Below are positions 43,405 through 54,090 of a stretch of DNA of 64,000 nt, piece after piece. Both the position numbers and the translations under genes were made by a program. The notes beneath the pieces were generated by a model. The model did not search any database, was not told the origin of the DNA, and saw nothing but the letters and a program-made list of their open reading frames with translations. This DNA is from Diploptera punctata (taxonomy: Eukaryota > Arthropoda > Insecta > Blattodea > Blaberidae). Location: positions 51,140-115,139 of the forward strand of contig JASPKZ010010214.1 in the NCBI GenBank assembly GCA_030220185.1, given 5' to 3'. How positions within the stretch are numbered: the stretch's first letter is position 1; each line of letters starts with the position of its first letter.

Positions 43405-45115
43405 GTCAGAGAGCCCGACATCCGCCCGACTCTTCCCGACATCCGCCCGACATCTTCCCGACATCCTCCCGACATCCTCCCGAATTCCGCCGACTTCCTC
43501 CCGACTTCCTCCCAACTTCGCCCGACCTCCGCCTGAATCCCGCCCGAATTCCGCCCGATATCCGCCCGACTTCCGCAGAACCTCCGCCCGACATTCGCCT
43601 GATTTCTAGTCCGATTTCTGCCCGATATCCGACCGACTTCCAGTCCTACTTCCGCAGAACATCTGCTTAAATTCCTCCCCACATCCCCCTGATATCCCCC
43701 TGACGTGCGCCCGACTTTCAGCCCTGGCTTCCGGCCACGACTTACGGCCACGACTTCCGGCCACGACTTCTGGCCACGACTTCCGGCCACGACTTCCGGC
43801 CACGACTTCCAGCCACGACTTCCGGCCACGACTTCCGGCCACGACTTCCGGCCACGACTTCCGGCCACGACTTCAAGCCACGACTTCCAGCCACGACTTC
43901 CAGCCACGACTTCCAGCCACGACTTCCAGCCACGACTTCCAGCCACGACTTCCAGCCACGACTTCCAGCCACGACTTCCAGCCGTGACTTCCAGCCGTGA
44001 CTTCCAGCCGTGACTTCCAGCCGTGACTTCCAGCCGTGACTTCCAGCCGTGACTTCCAGCCGTGACTTCCAGCCGTGACTTCCAGCCGTGACTACCAGCC
44101 ATGACTTCCAGTCAGCACTTGGAGCCACGACTTCGAGCCACGAATTCCAGCCGTAAATCCAGCCGTGACTTCCAGCCGTGACTACCAGCCGTGACTTCCA
44201 GTCAGCACTTCGAGCCACGACTTCGAACCACGAATTCCAGCCTCGACTTCTAACCACGGCTTCCAACCACGGCTTCCAGCCACGGCTTCCATCCACGGCT
44301 TCCAACCCGGCTTCCAACCACGACTTCCAACCACGAATTCCAACCACGACTTCCAACCACGACTTCTAACCACGGCTTCCAACCACGGCTTCCAACCACG
44401 GCTTCCAACCACGGCTTCCAACCACGGCTTCCAACCACGGCTTCCAACCACGGCTTCCAACCACGGCTTCCAACCACGGCTTCCAACCACGGCTTCCAAC
44501 CACGGCTTGCAGCCACGGCTTCCAACCACGGCTTCCAACCACGGCTTCCAACCACGGCTTCCAACCACGGCTTCCAACCACGGCTTCCAAACACGGCTTC
44601 CAACCACGGCTTCCCGCCACGGCTTCCCGCCACGGCTTCCAGCCACGGCTTCCTGCCACGGCTTCCAGCCACGGCTTCCAGCTACGGCTTCCAACCACGG
44701 CTTCCAACCACGGCTTCCAACCACGACTTCCAACCACGGCTTCCAACCACGGCTTCCAACCACGGCTTCCAGCCACGGCTTTTAACCACGGCTTCCAGCC
44801 ACGGCTTCCAGCCACGGCTTCCAGCCACGGCTTCCAGCCACGGCTTCCAACCACGGCTTCCAACCACGGCTTCCAACCACGGCTTCCAACCACGGCTTCC
44901 AGCCACGGCTTCCAACCACGGCTTCCAGCCACGGTTTCCAGCCGCGGCTTCCAGCCACGACTTTCAGCCACGAATTTCAGCCACGACTTGGAGCCACGAC
45001 TTTCAGCCACGACTTTCAGCCACGATTTTGAGCTCCGAATTTCAGCCCGACTACCGTTCAACATCCCCTCGACATGTGCTTGACTTCCGCCCGATTACCG
45101 CCCAACTTTCAGGCT
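43405..45115. repeat. GC-rich minisatellite of 11- and 13-bp units in homogeneous blocks
   Basis: Starts with 11-base units (ACTTCCGCCCG type, 43410-43720) and switches to 13-base units: ACTTCCGGCCACG (43725-43865), then CTTCCAGCCACGA (43866-43980), CTTCCAGCCGTGA (43981-44095), a mixed zone (44096-44240), CTTCCAACCACGG (44240-44775), CTTCCAGCCACGG (44776-44950), and decaying units returning to the 11-base type near 45050-45110. About 95-100 units of 13. The paralogue near 1515 has none of it. As 13 is not divisible by 3 and the unit lacks stops, several frames stay open for 190-250 codons, chiefly on the minus strand, with 13-residue periodicity; these are not genes. Confidence 0.93.
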
Positions 45116-46433
45116 TTGAATTTTCGAGAGCCGTCCACACCATGGATACAAGTAATAATGAGAACAAGTGTACTGGAGGTTGTGGGGTGGAAGAATAAAG
45201 ACAAATGTACAAAAAAATGAAACTTTAAGCACAGGAAGATGTGTAAACATTAAAAATCTGTGAATAAATAAATTATAATAAGCACTATTATTTTCTAAAT
45301 TAATACGCTTATCTGTGATTCTAAATTAATATATTACTGAAGTATCTCCCAAATAGGTTGTTTGTTAAAATCTGTAATAAACTAATATTTTTCACGTAAC
45401 AACTAATTAAAAGTCCTCGCATCAATTATGCAGAGTCAGATATTCGTATTGACTTGTAATTTTTAATCTTACGCATGCGGATGAATTTGTTAGGCTAATA
45501 GCGATTTCCAGATTTTGTTTTCGCATTGTGGATCACTGTGCAGTGCTTGTATCTTCTTTCCTCCCGCCATCCCTAGAATAAGAATAAATTCTTAGTAGTT
45601 TCTTAATATATCAAGTGTTGAAGAATAACAAACATAACATAAAAATGCACTTTTCTGTTTTTAAAAAGTAACAAAAATCTTACAACGTTTTTACTAAAAA
45701 TGTGTTCTTAAAAATAAGATGACTTACGTAATATCCAGCAAATAAGAAAATGAACACCCAGGAAAAAAAAAAATTAAGCCGCTTCAAAACGCAAGTCCCG
45801 CAAGTCCCTATTATGACCCACCGCGCATGCTCGGGGTGCTAGAACTGTGTTTCAAGGGGTAATGCATTGTTATATGTTTTAAATACGTTGTATTTGTTTT
45901 AAAATGGTCATAAATAGTTAAATATCAAAGCAATTCCATATGTGACTGACTGACATTTACAATACACCTTTACAGCAAAATGGTTGCGTAAATATTACAA
46001 TTGATTGAAATTAGGGGTGGTATCTACGTGATATGATAGAGGAATAGTGTGTGGTTAAGACTGTACTTAAATATACAACTTTTGAAGAAAAACAGTGCTA
46101 TTTATTATCTATCAAAGTGTGTGTGACTGACTGACATAAATGTCAACTCATCATGCAGCTTAACATGTTCATCTGCATCATTCTCTGAAGTGTGATTCCT
46201 AATTGAATTTTCCAAAATACCGTTTGGAGGACACATTTCAAGTTACATTCTCAATAAATAACGAAACAAAAATCACAATTAAGACCAGAGTTAGAACCTA
46301 ATATATGATGTGTGACTGATTGACTACATTCTGTGACTGACTGTCATATTTCAATTTTATTAAGACTTTAATATTCTGGAGCTGCAAATATTATACAAAT
46401 ATTTCAAAATAATATGAAATTTTAATAGATAAG

Positions 46434-46957
46434 TCCACGCTGTGATCTCGAGGTAGCGTGCTGCCTTCTCACGCAGCGGGCCCGGGTTCGATCCCCAGTC
46501 CGGACAGCTTTACTGGGTCAGGTTTTTATCGGGGTATTTCCTCACCTGTAAGACAAATTTACGCCCAGTTGGTAGACCAAGAATGAGGTGGGAGAACAAC
46601 ATTAACTATGATTTGAGGGAAGTAGATTATACAGGGAATGATTGGAAAGCATTAGCTCAGGATAGGGATGTATGGAGAGCTTATGTCCGCGCGGCCATGA
46701 AACTTCGGGTTCGATAGTGCCAGTGAGTAAGTAAGTAAGTAAGACAAATGTCAAGAAAACTTTAAGGCCCAAACGGTCCCCGAAACCATATGGCGATCAT
46801 CATCCTTATCATCATCATCATCCTTCACCGGTGTGGAAAGCAACGGGAATCTACCACATCTACAGTTCCCTAGTAAAGCTGCAAGCATAGCGTGAAAATG
46901 CTATGATTGCAGTGAAAGACCTACCCTCGGGCAGAATTACTATGGATGGATAATATA
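46434..46957 (+). mobile_element. SINE family 1, interrupted by an RTE tail
   Basis: Plus-oriented copy of the SINE at 9023-9365. The head GGTAGCGTGCTGCCTTCTCA with GGTTCGATCCCC (box B) starts near 46445. The body is interrupted at 46560 and continues at 46745 with GTCAAGAAAACTTTAAGGCC to GGCAGAATTACTATGGATGG. It sits inside the ATCAA-flanked element and is absent from that element's second copy near 63650. Confidence 0.9.
46561..46744 (+). mobile_element. RTE 3' end fragment inside the SINE
   Basis: 184 bases: ACGCCCAGTTGGTAGACCAA through the 3' UTR to (GTAA)n. AAGACAAAT precedes it at 46550-46558 and follows at 46741-46749, giving a target duplication of about 9 bases. Low divergence from other RTE 3' ends suggests a recent event. 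Confidence 0.9.
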
Positions 46958-47984
46958 TAAAAGCGATAATATGGAGATGAATAAAGAACTTCACTCCTTT
47001 TATCATGTATAGGAAATGTTCAATTTGATATGCTGTAATAATATTAAATAAATAGTGTAATTTATTTAACTTGGTTACCAAATATCATTTTAAATTTCAC
47101 AAAATAAAGAAAATATTAACTTTTTAACAAGAAAGGGCCTTCTGTATAGTTAAATATGCCTAATATGCGTATAATTTTATTACAACCATATTAACTGATT
47201 AAAATTTATCTGATGCTGTTGGTAGATTGAACCAATATAATAAATAAAAATGCCGATATGGACTTTGCATTGTTCGTTTCAGAACACTAAAATTAACTTT
47301 CACGCGTCTCAACTATAAAGACAAAAAAAAATAACGAAAAAGTACAGTGTACAAATTATTAATCTTTTTATTTGAATGTGGAAAATTCGTTTATAATTCT
47401 TTCAAAGCAACTGATTACAAATTATATTGCTGACATGAGTTCTATTTTTAAACTAAACAATCGAAAGAAATCTCTTACAATGCGCGAAATCTTACTTTAA
47501 GACTGATTGTTTGCACGTGGCGCACATAGTACTGCGTTGTCATACGTATGTTCACTCTGTTGGTTTCCAATAACGCTACACCCAATAATAATTTTATTTT
47601 GCACTACAGGTTATACATACTTAATCACATATACTCCACACCAATTGTATTTTTTTATACAAGAAACTTCATATGATTTAAAACTGTTTTTGCGATTAAC
47701 AAGCATGACTCTGTTTCATAAAGTGAATGCTGATACAATCTGGCAACATCGCACAATGAATCCCCGATAATGCGACACACATGTCATGTCAAAGGTCAAA
47801 CTAATGCGTGAACCTTTCACGTTCAAGGACTGCCACACACACTTTTCTAAACACATATGAACCGCGCTCTTGTTTTTAATTCCACTCACTTGTTAACATA
47901 CATATTGAAGAATCGCATAATGAGGAATTATTTAAATGCCATTAATACAAATATAAAAATGTAATTAATATAATTAACGTAATT

Positions 47985-48475
47985 ACTTTACAAGACAATG
48001 TTGTTATACTTTTTTGTTAGTTATGTACCGATAACGTAGAATCCCAGAGGAAATTTGGATCCATCAATAATGGTATTGTGTACAATAGTTTTTGTATGTT
48101 TTATGTGATTGATTGTAGCTTACCCTTAATAATTATAGGGCGCATTTTAATTACCTATAATATTATAATACAATTATTAGTATTACATTTATAATCAGGG
48201 AGGACCGAAATATGGTATAACAAAAAAGTCGGTGAAACAAAACAAATGTATATAGTGAAATCGTAAAACAAAATTTCGTTTAATTTTGCATGTGTTTTCA
48301 GGTTTCGGAATATATCATGTTCTACTATTAATTTAGTTCAAAATAATCCGTATTTCAAACATTAACTTCTACAATCGGAAAATTTCATCTGCAAAAAAAA
48401 ATCGAAAAAATTACTCCTGCGCCAATTTCAAAATTTTCACATCGGTATGACATTTTCATGTAATTACTCTACATT
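47985..48475. repeat. Internal duplication of the unclassified element, left unit
   Basis: Partner of 48703-49213, offset about 720 bases. Shared landmarks: GTACCGATAAC.TAGAATCC, AGAGGAAATTT, GGGAGGACCGAAATATGGT versus AGGAGGACCAAAGTATGGT, TTCAGGTTT, and TCGGTATGACATTTTCATG. It ends with a degenerate copy of the element's right terminus (near 48475). Confidence 0.85.
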
Positions 48476-48702
48476 TAAATCCTTCCGCTGACTACCTTTT
48501 AGCTCAAATTTGTCACAGAAGAAGGGCCAGTAATTATTTTATGAAACAGCCGAGCTGAACAGTCTACCAGATTTCCTAAACCATATTTATGTTAATAGAC
48601 AGCGGAGTACAGCAAGCAACTGATTGCGTTATGCGTATTAGCAATATAAGTGAGGGGGAAAATAGTCAGTCAATCACGGGACTCCAGCGGGAAAAATAAT
48701 GA

Positions 48703-49213
48703 CTTTACAAGAAAATGTCATCTATACGTTTTTGTCAGTTGTGTACCGATAACCTAGAATCCAAGAGGAAATTTTAATCCATCAATTATTATGTTGTGTA
48801 CGGTAATTTTTATTCAATTTCTGTGACTGACTGACCATAACTTACAGTTAACAACTGTAGGACACATTTAAGGTATATAGAATATTAGAATCCAATTAAT
48901 ATTGTTTAATTTACGACCAAGGAGGACCAAAGTATGGTTTAACATAAGATTTTGTAAAATAAAACGTATTCATACGACCAAATCATTAAACAAGAAATTG
49001 GTAAAATTTTACGTATTTTTTCAGGTTTGGAATATGACAAGTTCTACCGCTATTATTAGATTAAAATAATGCACATTTGAAACATTTTCTTATAGAATTA
49101 TAAAATTTGATATTTACATATATATATATATATATATATATATTACATCAACAGAATTATTCCTGTGTCAGTTTCAAAATTTTCACCTCGGTATGACATT
49201 TTCATGGAATCGC
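48703..49213. repeat. Internal duplication of the unclassified element, right unit
   Basis: Partner of 47985-48475. It contains TGTGACTGACTGACCA at 48832 and a (TA)n run at 49118-49142 that the left unit lacks, and finishes at the element's right inverted end. Confidence 0.85.
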
Positions 49214-49479
49214 TCATCAATAAAGGAGACATATTTCTAGATATTTACGAGTAGTCGACGTATACAATATTACGCGAATTACGACATTTCGAATAAAGTT
49301 CAACTTTTTTTTTGCTAAGTGTACATATAGCTGATAATTTGTTTCATAAACAATGACTTAATGTGTTGTATAATATTTACAGAATTTTGTGATGAGAGGA
49401 AATGATGTACGTCTGTATACATTAATGTTGTTTAGAGCGTATTTTCGAAATCTTAAAGTCTTACAGATCATATCTTTAA

Positions 49480-50385
49480 CTTTAAATTAATTGTTTTTGA
49501 ATAACTGGGTCCTTTCTGTTCAGAGAGTAAATCCTTATTTGCTGTAATATCACTTTCATTATACATTGATTGAAAATTATCATCATCATCACTCCAGGGA
49601 TTAGGCAATAGCCCGTTCCGACTTCATAATGCATCAGCCCAACGTCGTCTAGGTCTTCCAACATCACGTCTTCCTCTTGCTTGATAATTTCTTGCTAACA
49701 ATGGATATCTCTCCTTACTCATTCCATCCATATGATCAATCCTTTTCTGTCAGTAATTCGTGACCTTATCCAATATAGGCTGTACTTTCAATTCTTCTCT
49801 TATATCCTCATTTCTTATCCTATCAAGTCTTGTACATCCTTTTACTTGTATTAGGAACTTCATCTCCGCCGTCTGTATTCTATCCCTCTGTTTTTTTCAT
49901 TGGAGCCCAAGTTTCACATCCATACAATATTGTGGGAACCGCCATAACATTATACATTTTTATCTTGGTTTCTTTTCTAATTTTATTTTTGAATGTTCTC
50001 TGTATTGTTCCACACACCGTCTGAAATTTATTTGTTTTGGAGTCAATATCTCTTTCCACATTGTAGCCAACATCACAGCCCAAATATTTGAAACTAGACA
50101 CCTGTTCTATACTTTGATTATCTAAAATAATTTTGGATCTCACTGGATCTCTTCCTCTAAAAGCCATGGTCTTCGTTTTCCTTACAGAAATCTTTAGATC
50201 ATATAATTTACATATTTCATTTAATGCATGCATTGATTTCTGTAAGTCGTCTTCATTTTTCTGTATTATCATTATATCGTCAGCAAATAGAAGATTATTT
50301 ATGCACACTTTATTATCTATTCTTATTCCTGGATTCACTAAAACTTTCCATTTATTTAAAATATCGTCTATATATATGATGTTAA
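49480..50385 (-). pseudogene. LINE reverse transcriptase C-terminal half (outer element)
   Basis: On the minus strand, 50338-49880 encodes VNPGIRIDNKVCINNLLFADDIMIIQK with the catalytic FADD box intact (letters shown from the 50330-50260 region), KISVRKTKTMAFRGRDPVRS, SSFKYLGCDVGYN and VPTILYGCETWAP. The C-terminal part continues in other frames down to about 49560, where a short GAT-type tail appears. Interrupted upstream (at about 50386) by a plus-strand LINE; the missing middle continues at 51650-51790. Confidence 0.82.
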
Positions 50386-51600
50386 AGACAAATTAGGAGA
50401 AGATCAAAATGGATTCAGACCAGGAAGGTCATGTGTTGACAATATATTTGCAATACAAAAGTTAATTGAAAAACGGACTGCAGTTGGAGAAGAAACCCAT
50501 TTGACAATGATAGATTTAGAGAAAGCTTATGACTCAATTCCGAGGAACAAATTATGGGAAGTATTGGATAAATACAATATTGACAGAAACCTAATAGAAA
50601 TTATTAAACAAATTTATAAAGATAACTCCGCTTATGTTAAAATGGGAAATATAATGTCTAATCCTATAAAAACCTGAAAGGGATTGAAACAAGGGTGCAG
50701 TCTATCACCAATTTTATTGAATATTTATGTAGAATTTATATTAACGAAATGGAAACAAAGCTGCAAAGGTATGGGGATCCCAATAGGCAACAGATTTTTG
50801 CTGACATTACAATTTGCCGATGATCAACTGGTTTTAGCGCAAGACAAATTTGATATGGAATTCATGATAAAAAGGTTGAAAATCACATATGAATCATGGG
50901 GTCTCACAGTAAATTTACAAAAAACAGAATATCTGGCAATAAATAGCAATGAAAGAGAAAATTTAATATTGGAAGAAGGAATCCAAATAAGGCAAGTGAA
51001 ACAAATTAAATATTTGGGAATGATTATGGATAACATCGAAGGTATAGGCAAAGAGAATATAAAACATAGAATTGAATTGAGTAGCAAAATAATATCATCA
51101 TTAAATTCCATATGGTGGGGGATAAGCATATTTGGAAAGACACAAAGAAATATATTGGTAAAACATTGGTGGAATCTGTTGCAATGTACGGAAGTGAGGT
51201 ATGGACAATCAATAAGTACTACAAGAATAGACTAATAGCTCTAGAAATGGATTATTTACGAAGAAGCGCCAGAAAGTCTAAATTAGAACGTGTCACAAAT
51301 GAGAAAATTAGAAACATAATGGAAGCAGAAGAAAGCATAATTGAAAGAATTGAGGAGAAGGAATTAAAGTGGTTAGGACATGTTTTAAGAATGGAAGATG
51401 AGCGATGGCCGAAGCAACTATATGAATGGCATCCGAACAGAAAGAAGAAAAGAGGAAGACCAATGTTAACATGGAAGGAAAACATGAAGACAGTAATGCA
51501 AACTAAAGGGCTAAGCGTCGAAGATGCCCAAGACCGTAAGCTTTGGAGGTTTGGCACGGGAAGACGGCAGCAGCTGTAAAAACCCGAAGATAGATAGAGA
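50386..51600 (+). pseudogene. LINE reverse transcriptase fragment nested in the outer LINE
   Basis: Begins with GEDQNGFRPGRSCVDNIF (5'-truncated), then LTMIDLEKAYDSIPRNKLWE with the first palm Asp, a UGA at about 50677, KQGCSLSPILLNIYVEFI, the catalytic box LQFADDQLVLAQ, and the thumb. A frameshift near 51112 leads into 51112-51579, with AMYGSEVWTINKYYKNRLI, MDYLRRSARKSKLE, LGHVLRMEDERWPKQL and the C-terminus FGTGRRQQL. Only two lesions in about 390 codons, so it is one of the youngest LINE copies here. 3' end: a GATA-type short tail and (TA)n. Confidence 0.85.
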
Positions 51601-51604
51601 TAGA

Positions 51605-51607
51605 GTC

Positions 51608-51654
<47 letters not shown>
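51605..51654. repeat. (TA)n microsatellite at a nested-insertion junction
   Basis: About 50 bases of TA between the nested plus-strand LINE and the resumed outer LINE. The target in the outer LINE is itself a short TA run (near 50375-50385, encoding NIYIDD), so the run probably grew from the target duplication. Confidence 0.85.
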
Positions 51655-51659
<5 letters not shown>

Positions 51660-51790
51660 TAAAGTGGGTGATAAACTACATCCTTGTCGTAATCCAGTAT
51701 TTGTTTTGATTGTATCTGTTCTTTTGAATCCGGTATCTATAATTATATTTGTGTCTTCATATAATTTCTTTATTGTTTCAACAATAAAAT
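51650..51790 (-). pseudogene. Outer LINE, continuation of reverse transcriptase
   Basis: On the minus strand, from about 51785, it reads IVETIKKLYEDTNIIIDTGF, then TNTGLRQGCSLSPTLFN, which would join directly to IYIDDILNKWK.. at 50385. This shows that the plus-strand LINE between the two pieces was inserted later. Confidence 0.85.
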
Positions 51791-52469
51791 AAATACATTT
51801 GTTTATTTTAATAGGTTATTAATGTATAAATGTTAGATCGTGTAGTGTTTATATTTTTAATTGTCCGCAGAGATTTTAACTGCTAGTAATACAATCACTA
51901 ATTTTAATTTATTTGAAACTTATCTGTTGATTAGCTTGTCTGTTGGGTTTTGTAGGTCACGGAAAGAAACAAAATACATCGCTCAGGACATGACTCTAAG
52001 TTAACGCACACTATGGCTGTTACATGCTAATATTGGCAATCGATGTTACGAAACATGAAACTGAAAGAATTGTAATGAGAAATGTTAAGATTGTTTCTTT
52101 AAGATGAATGATTACAGGTTAAGTCATGCTTCAATACCGTCCTCAAGGGAAGATATCTTTGTGATGTTCTACAAAAGATACACCGAGAATGCTTCACTGA
52201 AACCATTACAGGATTTAGGCCATTAACTTATTTGGAAGAATAATAATAAGAATAAGAAGATTATATAAATAAATATACACATATTGGCTCTCAGCTAGTG
52301 GTTGGAGGTGATGTTGGAGCCGGTGTATACTGCGCAGTATTCCCCTTCTATACCAATGGCAATTGCTGCATCAACTAGGAAAAATTAAATTCCCTAAATT
52401 TTGCTCTTCAATAACTACAAGTCAGGGAAAAATGTTTAAAACATGTAGTATTTTACATCTGATTAAATA
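51791..52469. other. Unassigned AT-rich intergenic DNA
   Basis: No gene or known repeat recognised. Confidence 0.45.
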
Positions 52470-52900
52470 AAAAACAACAATGCAGACTTTGACACATAAG
52501 GCATCTCTCACGTTCTCATGCCTTATTCAGAGACTTCCAACATATCAAAAAAGAATTACTCTTCAATGGATTCCTTCGCGTTGTGGAATGAAAGGTCATG
52601 CAACTAAATCAACTCCTTGATGTTACAGTCAATAAAAATGTGCCAAAGCTATAGAAAAATCAGCTTGGAAGAAAATGAACACGCTTCTTGCAACTCACCA
52701 CCTTGTATATAAAATGTCAAGGAAAAAATTGAGTTGCACTGTTTCTAATCCTAAATGGCCATGACCTCCTCGCATAACATCTACACCGACTTAACATCTT
52801 CCCATCACTTGGTTGTGTTTTGTGTTGTGATAGCGACAGTGTCATAAGTTAGGACATTATGAAGCTTAGTCCTGCTTTGAAAACCTCCAATTTAATCTGA
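52470..52900 (+). pseudogene. LINE RNase H and C-terminal fragment
   Basis: Diverged but readable: KRITLQWIPSRCGMKGHATK corresponds to the WIPSH.G..GNE..D end of an RNase H domain with its catalytic His changed to Arg. About 230 bases further, HLHRLNIFPSLGCVLCCDSD corresponds to the CxxC end of I-group ORF2 proteins. Several stops lie between. It ends right where block C begins (52903). Confidence 0.65.
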
Positions 52901-52902
52901 TG

Positions 52903-54090
52903 GCGAATTATAATGGGAAGTTTACCGTAAAATGACTTTGCTCCTAATGTCAGGGTGTTAAATTATATAAATTGATAACGTTACTGTGACACTGAACACA
53001 GTGTGTTGTGCAATAAAAGTTGTAACAATTTATTTTACCAATAATCTCGATTAATGTTAAAGGTATAATCTGTAATATTAAGAACTGGATATTTTACCAT
53101 TTTCAAAATATTGTTCCCCTATAATACATTCATTATTTTAGCTCGAGAAAAATTGTAAGAAACTACATTAAACAGTCGTTGCTTTAGGGATTACGCTGTA
53201 AGAATTTTAAGGTTTAGAGATTTGACGTGCTGCAAATGGACGACATATCAGCAGATGAGGATGAAGCATTTCACCAAGTTTTCTTCTTGCACTTCGATTG
53301 GATGCTCTCTACATTGGCGACGAAAATATATATTATTTCTTGAGAGTCCTGCTAGTGTTTACCACAATGTCTTGCACGTATAATTATCTCCTATAATGAT
53401 CCAATAAACACTAGAGCATAATTGTACACAATTATATGTCAATTAAATATTTGAAAACATTAACAAGTCTTCTGCGCTATAATTATAGAATTTACGTTAC
53501 AACGAATTGAAAGCAAATTAATTGCGATTCATAATAATTGGGTAATTATGTAGTAGGTGCGTCTTTTGAACTAGTTCAGTTCAGTGAATTACAAGTTAAC
53601 ATTATTTACATTATTCTAGCGATGACTCTTATGAACGTTTTAGTTATAATAAATAGCAATTTCTGGAGAAGAAGTCATTCTTAAAACCTAACAGACTAAA
53701 ATGCAACTTAATTAATAAAATGTGTATGTTTTGTATCCATATAATATTATTGGTACAATAATGGCTGTATAATTTTGCAGTTTAACGCTTTTTTAGAATC
53801 GTTACCGTTACGGATGTCCCTATAATTCGTTGATATGATCACTACATAGATTCGAGTGAATGAAAAACGAAAAACACTAAAATTACGTGAGAGTTATGTC
53901 AAGTATTATTTTTTTATTATTATTAGACATGTATAAACCAAATTTTGCCTGAAGGTGGTATGGTTCTAGTTTGTGACAAGTTGTGGTACTTTATATAATT
54001 TGATCTAAACCTAAAGTTTTTTAATGAATATTATTTATACAATCTACTTTCTGTAAAGGTTTGTACGTAACAAACAATTTTGAAAACAAT
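52903..54090. repeat. Duplicated block C, copy 2 (compact)
   Basis: Unexpanded partner of the four segments at 17286-17855, 26085-26222, 30347-30480 and 32770-33160. Their summed length (about 1.23 kb) fits the 1.19 kb here. It has an empty TTAA (53460-53463) and no SINE, Tc1 or jockey unit. It retains part of the old RTE relic (53717-53855). Confidence 0.87.

Larger units (their letters stand above)
45929..49215. mobile_element. Unclassified noncoding element with ATCAA target duplication
   Basis: About 3.3 kb (2.8 kb without an internal SINE). Flanked by ATCAA at 45924-45928 and 49216-49220, with a single ATCAA in the paralogue (2266-2270), so the whole segment is an insertion. Ends: AGCAATTCCAT on the left, and on the complement of the right GAGCGATTCCAT, a short inverted terminal repeat. 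The motif TGTGACTGACTGACAT occurs at 45941, 46122 and, slightly altered, 46311 and 46332, about 180-190 bases apart. The right third is a tandem duplication (47985-48475, 48703-49213). No transposase or RT frame. A second copy begins at 63179. Looks like a nonautonomous DNA transposon; superfamily unknown. Confidence 0.7.
41966..49325. repeat. Duplicated block A, copy 2 (with two large insertions)
   Basis: Partner of 1-2365, broken by the minisatellite (about 43399-45150) and by the ATCAA-flanked element (45929-49220). The host sequence resumes at 49216 with ATCAATAAAGGAGACATATT, matching 2266-2285. Confidence 0.85.

Noticed and set aside
43356..45064. Several long open frames (up to about 250 codons) with 13-residue repeats rich in Trp, Gly and Ser
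   Set aside because: They are read-through of a 13-base minisatellite that lacks stop codons; several frames of the same strand, and parts of the other, are open at once, and there is no conserved start or flanking gene structure.
45941..46347. Regularly spaced repeats as a possible CRISPR array
   Set aside because: Spacing is about 180 bases, the sequence between repeats is itself duplicated in the second copy of the element, and the context is animal DNA.
47507..47770. An 87-codon frame inside the unclassified element as a possible transposase
   Set aside because: It has no acidic catalytic motif or DNA-binding pattern, and the second copy of the element cannot confirm it because it is cut by the window end.
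49760..50125. Plus-strand frames of 60-120 codons
   Set aside because: They are antisense shadows of the minus-strand LINE reverse transcriptase.
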